Shown one piece after another: positions 51,351 through 59,355 of a stretch of 64,000 nt of DNA (positions are counted from its first letter, which is position 1; each line of letters begins with the position of its first letter). The position numbers and the translations under genes are program-made. The notes beneath the pieces are model-generated. The model was not told the DNA's origin. It did no database searches and saw nothing but the letters and a program-made list of their open reading frames with translations. Source of the stretch: CAXSBR01 sp964252015 (GTDB lineage: Bacteria; Actinomycetota; Actinomycetes; Mycobacteriales; Jatrophihabitantaceae); NCBI GenBank assembly GCA_964252015.1, contig CAXULW010000001.1, positions 62,001 through 126,000 on the forward strand. The letters are read 5' to 3'.

Positions 51351-52646
51351 TCACTCGGCGGCGTCGTTCAACCGAACCGGCAGGGAATCCACGCCGTACA
51401 CGATCGACAGGTCGCGGAAACGCAGCTCGCTCGGATCGATGGCCAGCGCCAGGTCGGGGTAACGCCGGGCCAGCCCTTTGAACGCCGTGCGCAGCTCCAA
51501 CTTGGCCAGCTCCGAGCCGATGCAGCGGTGGAACCCGTAACCGAAGGCCAGGTGCGAGTGCGCCGCGCGGCGCGGGTCGAAGCGTTCGGGCAGGGCACCG
51601 AAGGTGTCGTCTCGGTTGGCTCCGCTCAATGAGGCGACGACGACGTCGCCGGACTTCACGCGCTTGCCGAACAGGTCGAGATCGCGGCGCGCGAAGCGGG
51701 GGAAGGAAATCTGCACGACGGTCAGGTACCGCAGCAGTTCGTCGACGATGCCGTCGACGGCGTCCTCGTCCTTGCGGATCAGGTCAAACGCGTCCCGGTC
51801 ACGCAGCAGGGCGAGGGTGCCCAGGGCCAGCATGCTGGCCGACGTCTCGTAACCGCCGGTGAACACCCCGTCGGCCAAGCCGGCCAGTTCCAGGTCGCTG
51901 AGCTCGTCGCCGTGGTCGCGGATCAGGGCGCCCATCAGGCCGTCGCCGGGGGAGCGGCGCTGGGCCCGCACCACCTCCATCAGGAAATCACGCGATTCCG
52001 AGATCGCCCCGAAGGTGCCGGCGCCGCCGCCGGTGACGTCGAAGCGGGCGTGGCCGAGGCCGCGGAAACGCTCGCGGTCTTCGGCCGGCAATCCCAGCAG
52101 CTCGCAGATGACGAAGAAGGGGATCGGGAACGCGAACTCGGGCACCAGGTCGACCACCGGTCCCCCCGCCGCCAGCGCGTCGAGGCGTTCCTCCACGATC
52201 TGCTCGATGCGCGGCAACAGCCCGGCCAGGCGCCGGCCGGTGAACTCCGGGGTGAGGAAGCGGCGCAGCCGGGTGTGATCGGGCGGGTCGGTGAAGCCGA
52301 GGCCACCGATCGGGTCCTCGCTGGTGCCGCCGAGCAGCGAACGGATGTCGGTGCTGTAGTTCTCGGCGTCGGCGAGAACGGCCCGGGCCTCGTCGTAGCC
52401 GGAGACCAGCCACACGTTCATGCCGAAAACGCGGCTCAACTTGGTGACCGGTTCCTGGTCACGCTTCTGCCCCAGCGCCGGCACGGGATCCAGCCCGTCG
52501 CGGCGCAACGGCATGGTGAGCTTCTTCGGCACCACGGATACCCCGGACAGCCCGGAGCGGCTGCGCATCGTCGCCGACAGCATGCGGCGCCCGGCCCAGC
52601 GACGCACGGTCGACGACGGCGGCGGCACGCGCTTGAATACGGGCAT
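51351..52646 (-). CDS. Cytochrome P450
   Basis: 431 aa from ATG 52646 (GTG 52652 possible; neither has a clear ribosome-binding site). I-helix oxygen-binding segment GGYETSA (the usual A/G-G-x-D/E-T), K-helix ELLR (E-x-x-R), ERFDPRR and the haem-binding FGYGFHRCIGSELAKLE with axial Cys. Soluble class I bacterial P450; needs a ferredoxin and reductase not encoded here. Substrate unknown. Confidence 0.93.
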   Translation of the reverse strand: MPVFKRVPPPSSTVRRWAGRRMLSATMRSRSGLSGVSVVPKKLTMPLRRDGLDPVPALGQKRDQEPVTKLSRVFGMNVWLVSGYDEARAVLADAENYSTDIRSLLGGTSEDPIGGLGFTDPPDHTRLRRFLTPEFTGRRLAGLLPRIEQIVEERLDALAAGGPVVDLVPEFAFPIPFFVICELLGLPAEDRERFRGLGHARFDVTGGGAGTFGAISESRDFLMEVVRAQRRSPGDGLMGALIRDHGDELSDLELAGLADGVFTGGYETSASMLALGTLALLRDRDAFDLIRKDEDAVDGIVDELLRYLTVVQISFPRFARRDLDLFGKRVKSGDVVVASLSGANRDDTFGALPERFDPRRAAHSHLAFGYGFHRCIGSELAKLELRTAFKGLARRYPDLALAIDPSELRFRDLSIVYGVDSLPVRLNDAAE

Positions 52647-52947
52647 CGGCACGGTATGAGCATGCCAGGCGCGTGGCCAAAACCCCGCACCCAAACACGC
52701 GGACGAGGCGCGCCGGGGCACTGCGCCTAGGTGGGTTCTGTCCGGTTCCGTCGGATTAGGCCAACCTGGGCGGGTGCATGGTCTGGACGCGGCACACGGC
52801 GGGTGACCGACCAGACACCAAGATGGACCGACCGGCCCGGCGGCCCGACGCCGGCGCCCACGATTTGGGAGACTGGACGGCGGCATGACCTCCCTCGGGT
52901 CGCGCCCGCCGTGTTTGACGAGCAGCATCTGGAAAGGGTGGCAACCG

Positions 52948-53592
52948 GTGGGTCGACGCTACGTCGGGTGGGCAACGCTGCTGATCGGCGCGCTGGTCGC
53001 CGTCGCGGGCTGCTCGGGCGGAAGCGGCGCACCGGTGTCCACCACCGGCTCCACGACCACTACGCCCGCACCCGCGACGACGACGACGACCCGTACGGCC
53101 ACGACCACGGCCCAGACGACCGCACCCAAGCCGACGCCGACGATCGCCATCCCCAAGGTCAAGGCGAGCGCTCAGCCGGCCGTCGATGCTTACATCGAGT
53201 ACCTGCGCGCGGCCTATCTGGTCGAGGCCAACCCGGCCGCGATCCGGCGCGGGGACATGAACAAGCTGCTCGGCGCCAGGGCCCTGAAGGCCATCAATGC
53301 GTCCTTGGACGCGCTGGGCCAGGCCGGGATCGGGTACACGGGCACCCCGCCCGACCCGCGCGTGCACGTGGTCATCGTGGCCTCGTCGAGATTGGTGATC
53401 CTGACCAGTTGCCCCCTGCAGTCGAAGACCGACCCGTACCGCCAGGTGGTATTGGCCACCGGTAAACCGGTGAAGGTCTCCGATCGCAATCCCCCGCCGC
53501 CCTATCTGCGCACCCTGACCATGTTCCACAACAAGAAGCGCTGGGTACTGATCCATTACAAGGACGACACCTCGCGGACGTGCACGGGTTGA
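52948..53592 (+). CDS. Putative lipoprotein
   Basis: 214 aa from GTG 52948, preceded by GGAAAGGGTGG. Signal peptide with lipobox VAVAGCSGG (Cys about residue 21), a Thr/Ala-rich linker (about 28-60) and a globular domain of about 140 residues with two Cys. No named domain recognised. Its stop overlaps the start of the ABC exporter by 13 nt, so it may serve as an accessory surface lipoprotein of that exporter. Confidence 0.75.
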   Translation: MGRRYVGWATLLIGALVAVAGCSGGSGAPVSTTGSTTTTPAPATTTTTRTATTTAQTTAPKPTPTIAIPKVKASAQPAVDAYIEYLRAAYLVEANPAAIRRGDMNKLLGARALKAINASLDALGQAGIGYTGTPPDPRVHVVIVASSRLVILTSCPLQSKTDPYRQVVLATGKPVKVSDRNPPPPYLRTLTMFHNKKRWVLIHYKDDTSRTCTG

Positions 53593-56500
53593 CCGGATCG
53601 ACCGAACCCGCCCGGGAGGGCGGCTGGGTACGGCGCCTGACCGGCTACGTCATGCGCCACCGCCGCGACGTGAGCATCGCGTTCGCGGCCGCGGTGCTGG
53701 GCAGCGCCTGCCAGGCCGCGGTGCCACTGGTCGAGCGGCAGATCGTCGACGCGGTGATCCTGCGCCATGCCGCACCGCTGTGGCCCTGGCTGCTGGGGCT
53801 GGTGGCGCTGGCCGCGGCCACGTTCGGGTTCGCCTACCTGCGTCGGTACCGCGGGGGCCGGGTCGCCCTGTCCGTGCAGTACGACCTGCGCAACGACATG
53901 CAGGCCCATCTGCAGGGCATGGACTTCGCCCACCTCGACCGGCTGCCGACGGGGCAGCTCGTGGCCCGGGCCAACTCCGACGCCACCGTGGTCCAGGGCC
54001 TGCTCAGCTTCCTGCCGATCATGAGCGGCAACGTGCTGCTGCTGGTCGCCTCACTCGTCGTCATGCTCTACCTCTCGCCCCTGTTGGCGGTGGTCAGCCT
54101 GGTCATGGCCCCGGCGTTGCTGGTGGTGTCCTACCAACTGCGCCGCAGCGTCTTCCCGGCGTCGTGGGACGCCCAACAGCGCGAGGGCGACCTGGTCCAG
54201 ATCGTGGACGAGGACGTCAACGGTGTGCGCGTGGTCAAGGCCTTCGGCCAGGAGCGACGCGAGCTGGCCCGGGTCGCCGACGCCGCCGCCGTGCTCTACG
54301 GCTCGCAGATGCGCGCGGTGCGCCTGCAGGCGCGCTACCAGCCGCTGTTGCAGGCCATCCCGTCGCTGGGCCAGGTGGCCGTGCTCGCCCTGGGCGGCTG
54401 GCTGGCCCTGCACCACGGCCTCACCCTGGGCACGTTCCTGGCCTTCTCGACCTACGTGGCCCAGCTGATGTCGCCGGCCCGGCAGCTGGCCGGGTTGCTG
54501 TCCGTCGGTCAACAGGCCCGGGCCAGCGTGGAACGGATCATGGCGCTGCTCGACCTGCGTCCGAGCGTCGTGGACGCACCCGCGGCCGTCACCTTGCCCC
54601 GCCTGGACGGCGGCATCACGTTCCGTGACGTGAGCTTCGCCTACACCGATCCCGACGCCGACGCCGGTGCCGCTAGCGGTGCCGACGACCCGCCCGCGTC
54701 CGTGTTGAACGGGTTCGACCTCGACATCGCCCCGGGTGAACGGGTGGCGTTGGTGGGCCCGAGCGGGAGCGGCAAGTCCACGGTCACCATGCTGGTCTCG
54801 CGGTTCTACGACCCCGACCGGGGCACCGTCCTGGTCGACGGTCACGACGTGAAGGCGGTGACACTGTCCTCGCTGCGGCGCCAGGTCGGCGTGGTGTTCG
54901 AGGAGAGTTTCCTGTTCTCGCTCTCGATCCGGGCCAACATCGCCTACGCCCGACCGGACGCGACCGACGACGAGGTCCGCGCCGCGGCCCGGGTCGCGGA
55001 GGCGGACGGGTTCATCACCGACCTGCCGCAGGGCTACGACACCGTCGTCGGCGAGCGCGGGCTGACGCTGTCGGGCGGGCAGCGTCAGCGCATCGCCCTG
55101 GCCCGGGCGGTGTTGAGCGACCCCCGGATCCTCATCCTCGACGACGCCACCAGCGCCGTCGACGCGGTGACCGAGGAAGCGATCAATCGGACCCTGCGCC
55201 AGGTCATGCGCGGGCGCACGACGCTGCTCGTGGCCCACCGGCGTTCGACGCTGCACCTGGCCGACCGGGTGGTCGTGATGGACGGTGGCCGGGTGGTCGC
55301 CCAGGGCACCCACGAGGGTCTGCTCGAGACGAACGCGCTGTACCGCAGCCTGCTCACCGGGCTCGCCGAGCAGGACGTCCGGCTCGTCGACCACCCCTCC
55401 GGCCAACCCGCGGACCGGCGTTCCGGCGGCACCTCGGCCGCGGCCTGGGGCCGGGGCGTACCAGCGCCGGGGCGGCGGTTCGCCGCGCGCGCGAACGGAG
55501 CCGCGAGCATCGGCGGCGGCCTGGGCCGCGGTGGCGGTGGCGGTGGCGGCTGGCGTAATGGATTAGCCCCGACCCCCGACCTGATCGAGCGGGTCGACGG
55601 CCTGCGTCCGGTCCGCGATGCCGCCGACATAGATCTCGACGTCGAGGCCACGCCCGACCCGGGCTTCTCCCTGCCTCGGCTCCTGCGCGGCTTCCGGCGG
55701 CCGCTGCTGCTGGGTCTGGTGTTCGTCGTCATCGACGCCCTGGCCGCACTCGCGGGACCGGTGCTGGTGAAGACCGGGATCGACAACGGGGTGTCCGCGG
55801 GTTCGAGCGCGGTGCTGTTCGCCGCCGCGGGCGCGTACCTGGTGATCACGCTCGTGGATCTGCTCGACGAGGCGGCCGAGACGTTCGTCACCGGCCGGAC
55901 CGCGCAGCGGGTGATGCTCTCGCTGCGCATCCGCATCTGGGCCCAGCTGCAGCGGCTTTCCCTGGACTACTACGAACGCGAACTCGCCGGCCGGACGATG
56001 ACCCGGATGACCACCGACGTCGACCAGTTCGAGTCGCTGATCCAGAACGGGCTGTTGTCGGCGCTGGTGTCGTTCGTGACGTTCCTGGGCGTCGGGGTCG
56101 CGCTGCTGGTGGTCAACCTCGAGCTCGGGCTCTACACGCTGGCCATCGTCATCCCGCTCGCGGTGGCCACCGTGGTGTTCCGACGCCGCGCCGCCCGGCT
56201 GTACGACGACGCCCGTGACCGCGTCGCGATCGCGAACGCCGACTTCCAGGAGAGCCTGTCCGGCGTGCGCGAATCGCAGGCGTTCGGTCAGGAAGCCGCG
56301 GCCATCAGCCGGTTCCGGGGCCTGGGCGCGGATTACCTGGCCTCGCGGGTCGCCGCGCAGCGCCTCGTCTCGACCTACTTCCCGTTCGTGCAGTTCCTGT
56401 CCGCCGGTGCCGACGCGATCGTCCTCGGCGTCGGTGCGGTGCTTATCGGCAACGGCAGCCTCACCTCCGGCGCGCTGATCGCGTTCATCCTCTACGTCGA

Positions 56501-57500
56501 CCTGTTCTTCTCCCCGATCCAGGCCCTGTCGCAGGTGTTCGACTCGTGGCAGCAGACCCGGGTCTCGGTCGGGCGGATCTCCGAGCTCATGCGGATGGAC
56601 ACCCTGACCCCGGCCGCCGCCGAGCCGGTCGACCCGGGCCGGGTGCGCGGTCAGGTCACCTTCGCCGACGTGCACTTTCGCTACCCCAGCGCACCGCCGC
56701 GATCTGATCGTGACGCCAGCGCCCGACGCGGCCCCGCCGACCCGCGTCTGCTGCCCGGTTCGAGCGCCCTCGCGCGTCCGCCGGAGGCACTGCGCGGGGT
56801 CGATCTGGACGTGGCCGCGGGGGAGACCGTGGCCCTGGTCGGCGAGACCGGGGCGGGCAAGTCCACGGTGGTCAAGCTGATCGCCCGGTTCTACGACCCT
56901 GACTCAGGCTCGGTTCGCATCGACGGGCGTGACCTGCGGCGCCTGGATCTGCCCGCGTTCCGATCTCGGCTCGGTTATGTACCGCAGGAGGCGTTCCTGT
57001 TCACCGGATCGGTGCGCGACAACATCGCCTACGGCCGCCACGACGCCACCGACGCCGAGGTCGAGGCCGCGGCGCGGGCGGTCGGCGCGCACGACCTCAT
57101 CGCCGGGCTGTCGGGCGGTTATCACCACGAGATATCGGAGCGCGGCCGGTCGCTGTCGTCCGGGCAGCGGCAACTGATCGCGCTGGCCCGGGCCGAGCTC
57201 GTCGACCCGGCGATCCTGCTGCTGGACGAGGCCACGTCGAACCTGGACCTGGCCACCGAGACGCGGGTGGCCGACGCGATGCAGCGGCTGTCCCGGGGGC
57301 GGACCACGATCGTGATCGCGCACCGGCTACAGACGGCCCGGGCCGCCGACCGCATCGTCGTGCTGGACCGGGGCCGCGTGCTCGAGACCGGCAGTCACGA
57401 CGACCTGATCGCCCGGCCCGGCCGGTACGCCCAGATGTGGGCCGCCTTCGAGCGTCATGGCGAGGATGACGCGGACAACGTCACGCCCGTAGCGTCCTGA
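53580..57500 (+). CDS. Fused double ABC exporter (TMD-NBD-TMD-NBD)
   Basis: 1306 aa; two half-transporters of the MsbA/LmrA type in one chain, each with six membrane helices then an ATPase. NBD1: Walker A GPSGSGKST (about 397), signature LSGGQRQR, Walker B ILILDDATS, in which the catalytic Glu is Asp. NBD2: GETGAGKST (about 1090), degenerate signature LSSGQRQ, ILLLDEATS. A Gly-rich linker (about 600-690) joins the halves. One ATP site is therefore degenerate, as in heterodimeric exporters. Probably exports a lipid or drug. Start GTG 53580 overlaps the lipoprotein gene. Confidence 0.93.
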   Translation: MHGLTGSTEPAREGGWVRRLTGYVMRHRRDVSIAFAAAVLGSACQAAVPLVERQIVDAVILRHAAPLWPWLLGLVALAAATFGFAYLRRYRGGRVALSVQYDLRNDMQAHLQGMDFAHLDRLPTGQLVARANSDATVVQGLLSFLPIMSGNVLLLVASLVVMLYLSPLLAVVSLVMAPALLVVSYQLRRSVFPASWDAQQREGDLVQIVDEDVNGVRVVKAFGQERRELARVADAAAVLYGSQMRAVRLQARYQPLLQAIPSLGQVAVLALGGWLALHHGLTLGTFLAFSTYVAQLMSPARQLAGLLSVGQQARASVERIMALLDLRPSVVDAPAAVTLPRLDGGITFRDVSFAYTDPDADAGAASGADDPPASVLNGFDLDIAPGERVALVGPSGSGKSTVTMLVSRFYDPDRGTVLVDGHDVKAVTLSSLRRQVGVVFEESFLFSLSIRANIAYARPDATDDEVRAAARVAEADGFITDLPQGYDTVVGERGLTLSGGQRQRIALARAVLSDPRILILDDATSAVDAVTEEAINRTLRQVMRGRTTLLVAHRRSTLHLADRVVVMDGGRVVAQGTHEGLLETNALYRSLLTGLAEQDVRLVDHPSGQPADRRSGGTSAAAWGRGVPAPGRRFAARANGAASIGGGLGRGGGGGGGWRNGLAPTPDLIERVDGLRPVRDAADIDLDVEATPDPGFSLPRLLRGFRRPLLLGLVFVVIDALAALAGPVLVKTGIDNGVSAGSSAVLFAAAGAYLVITLVDLLDEAAETFVTGRTAQRVMLSLRIRIWAQLQRLSLDYYERELAGRTMTRMTTDVDQFESLIQNGLLSALVSFVTFLGVGVALLVVNLELGLYTLAIVIPLAVATVVFRRRAARLYDDARDRVAIANADFQESLSGVRESQAFGQEAAAISRFRGLGADYLASRVAAQRLVSTYFPFVQFLSAGADAIVLGVGAVLIGNGSLTSGALIAFILYVDLFFSPIQALSQVFDSWQQTRVSVGRISELMRMDTLTPAAAEPVDPGRVRGQVTFADVHFRYPSAPPRSDRDASARRGPADPRLLPGSSALARPPEALRGVDLDVAAGETVALVGETGAGKSTVVKLIARFYDPDSGSVRIDGRDLRRLDLPAFRSRLGYVPQEAFLFTGSVRDNIAYGRHDATDAEVEAAARAVGAHDLIAGLSGGYHHEISERGRSLSSGQRQLIALARAELVDPAILLLDEATSNLDLATETRVADAMQRLSRGRTTIVIAHRLQTARAADRIVVLDRGRVLETGSHDDLIARPGRYAQMWAAFERHGEDDADNVTPVAS

Positions 57501-57610
57501 ATAGGGTCCGTCGAGAGGCGCTCCAGCGTTGTGCGTGAAACTATGCAGACAAAGTTCGCGGTTGCCGAGGTTTCGGTGACGGGCTTGAGTAGCTGGGGGG
57601 CGGTTAGGCC

Positions 57611-58669
57611 ATGAGACGCCATGAGGAAGACGGGGACTTCAGCGCTATGCATTCCTTCACGTTCGGGCCCAAGTCAGCGATCCCGCACCCGGCCGGACCG
57701 GGCCGGGAGCCGACGTACCGATCGTCGGGTCGGCTGCCCGTCGTCGCCCCACCGGCTGACGCGGAGGGGTTGCCGATCTCGGAGGTCAGTCGACTGCTGG
57801 CCGTGCCCGTGCCGACGCTGCGGTCCTGGGAACTTCGCTACGGCATCCCGGACACGTCGCGCTCGCCGGGAAACCACCGCCGGTACTACCCCGAGCAACT
57901 GCACGCGCTGCGGCTGATGCGCGACGAGATCGTGCGGGGCAAGCGGGCCAGCGCCGCGGCGCGATCCGTACGCGCCGTGCTCGGTCTCGACGGCCCCGCC
58001 CGCGGGCTCACCGACGAGTTCCTGGCCGCGTCTAAAGCCGGCGATCCCGTTGCTCTGCACGAGCTGCTGGACCGCGCTCACAAGACCCTGGGGCTGGGCA
58101 GCACCGTCGACGACGTGCTGATGCCGGGCATGCGCCAGATCGGTCTGTGGTGGGCGACCGGGCACTGCGACATCCCCGAGGAACGCCTGACCACCGAGTC
58201 CGTGCGCGGCTGGCTCAGCGACGTCTCCTCCTTGGCCCCCAAGCCCAGCCAGGCCGGTCCGGTGCTGCTGGCCTGCGGTCCCACCGACCTGCACACCCTC
58301 GGCCTGGAGGCGCTGGCCACCCTGCTGCGTCACCAGGGCTGGAACTGCCGCGTCCTCGGCGCCCGGGTTCCGGCCGACGCGCTGGTCACCTCCGCCCGCG
58401 GCACGGCCGCGGTCGGCGTGGTCGTCGTGTCGCACCTGGCGTCCGGACGCCTGCGCGCGGTCGAGTCGCTGCGCAGCGTGGAGCGGGCCGGGATCGACGT
58501 GTTCTACGCCGGGAACTCCTTCGGCTCACCCAAGAGCCGGGTCGCCGTGCCGGGAACCTATCTGGGCACTTGCCTGGCTGATGCCTGCGTCATCGTCGAG
58601 GAGAAGCTGCGCCCCGCCGGCCGCGCATCGTCACGTCGCGTCGACCCTCGCACGTCCGCCCGGTACTGA
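57611..58669 (+). CDS. MerR-family regulator with cobalamin-binding domain (CarH/LitR-like)
   Basis: 352 aa in the longest form (ATG 57611; 57650 also possible). MerR helix-turn-helix (about 52-120, ISEVSRLLAVPVPTLRSWELRYGIPDTSRSPGNHRRY), a four-helix region, and a B12-binding Rossmann domain (about 215-340) with CGPTDLHTLG carrying the Co-binding DxHxxG at 226-231. The CarH W-x9-E-H element is W181-x9-E191-R192, so the His that joins the cobalt after light is Arg. Likely a cobalamin-dependent regulator; light response is uncertain. Confidence 0.88.
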   Translation: MRRHEEDGDFSAMHSFTFGPKSAIPHPAGPGREPTYRSSGRLPVVAPPADAEGLPISEVSRLLAVPVPTLRSWELRYGIPDTSRSPGNHRRYYPEQLHALRLMRDEIVRGKRASAAARSVRAVLGLDGPARGLTDEFLAASKAGDPVALHELLDRAHKTLGLGSTVDDVLMPGMRQIGLWWATGHCDIPEERLTTESVRGWLSDVSSLAPKPSQAGPVLLACGPTDLHTLGLEALATLLRHQGWNCRVLGARVPADALVTSARGTAAVGVVVVSHLASGRLRAVESLRSVERAGIDVFYAGNSFGSPKSRVAVPGTYLGTCLADACVIVEEKLRPAGRASSRRVDPRTSARY

Positions 58670-58749
58670 CGCTTTCGCCCGGTACTGACGCCCCCGCCCT
58701 CCCGTCTCGAGTTGCACGGCTTGATCAACTTGGCGCACAATGAGATCAG

Positions 58750-58784
58750 CCCGGCTTCCTCCCCCCGTGGGAAGCCGGGTTTTT
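58750..58784 (+). terminator. Rho-independent terminator of the MerR gene
   Basis: Perfect 10-bp stem CCCGGCTTCC/GGAAGCCGGG with a 10-nt loop, followed by TTTTT, about 80 nt after the stop. Confidence 0.88.
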
Positions 58785-58936
58785 CATGTCCGAACGCCAT
58801 CGCGTAGCCGATGGCCGCGGGACCGGATCGTCGGGGACCGGATCGTCGGTGAACGCCACAGCGGGCCGCGGCGGCGAAGTCGACGACTCCGGGCTGCAGC
58901 CCGCTGGATCAGGCGTACACGTTCCAAGTGCAGGTG

Positions 58937-59104
58937 TTACAGGGCGTCCTTGAACTTCTCGCCCGCCTGCTTCAGGTCGCCCTTGGCCTCGTCCGTACGT
59001 CCCTCGGCCTGCAGGTCTTTGTTGTCGGTCTTGTCGCCGACCTCCTGCTTGCCCTTGCCCACCAGTTCTTCGGCCTTGTTCTTGGCCTTGTCGAGGAAGC
59101 TCAT
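58937..59104 (-). CDS. CsbD-family stress protein
   Basis: 55 aa, small, charged, helical: starts MSFLDKAKNKAEELVGKGKQ with GKQEVGDKTDNKDLQAEGRTDEAKGDLKQAGEKF, the CsbD fold sequence. AAAAGGAG lies five bases before ATG 59104, so it is strongly translated. Function poorly known; induced by general stress in other bacteria. Confidence 0.9.
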   Translation of the reverse strand: MSFLDKAKNKAEELVGKGKQEVGDKTDNKDLQAEGRTDEAKGDLKQAGEKFKDAL

Positions 59105-59355
59105 GACGTTCTCCTTTTCGTTAGTGCGGGCGGCCCACTGTCGGGCCCACGCGATGCACTGAGATCCTGAAGGCTACGCCGTCACCACGTCCGAGTGGGG
59201 TAAGTGACCGGCAATGTCCGCACCCGGTAAAGCGCATCAACCCGGCGAGGTCGCGGCACTAACATCGCAGGTCGGGTGGCGTGTTTCCGGACGCGGCCCG
59301 GGTCTTGTCGCAGATCCCATCGTGGTCTCGTGCTTGTCATCGAAGGAGCACTCCT
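59105..59355. other. Leader between csbD and thrS
   Basis: 251 nt between divergent genes holding both promoters. GGGTGG occurs near 59274 but the rest of a T-box (NACCGCG) is absent, so no riboswitch is called. AAGGAG at 59344-59349 is the thrS ribosome-binding site. Confidence 0.5.

Noticed and set aside
59170..59355. Possible T-box before thrS
   Set aside because: Only GGGTGG matches; the rest of the conserved T-box sequence and a specifier stem could not be found.
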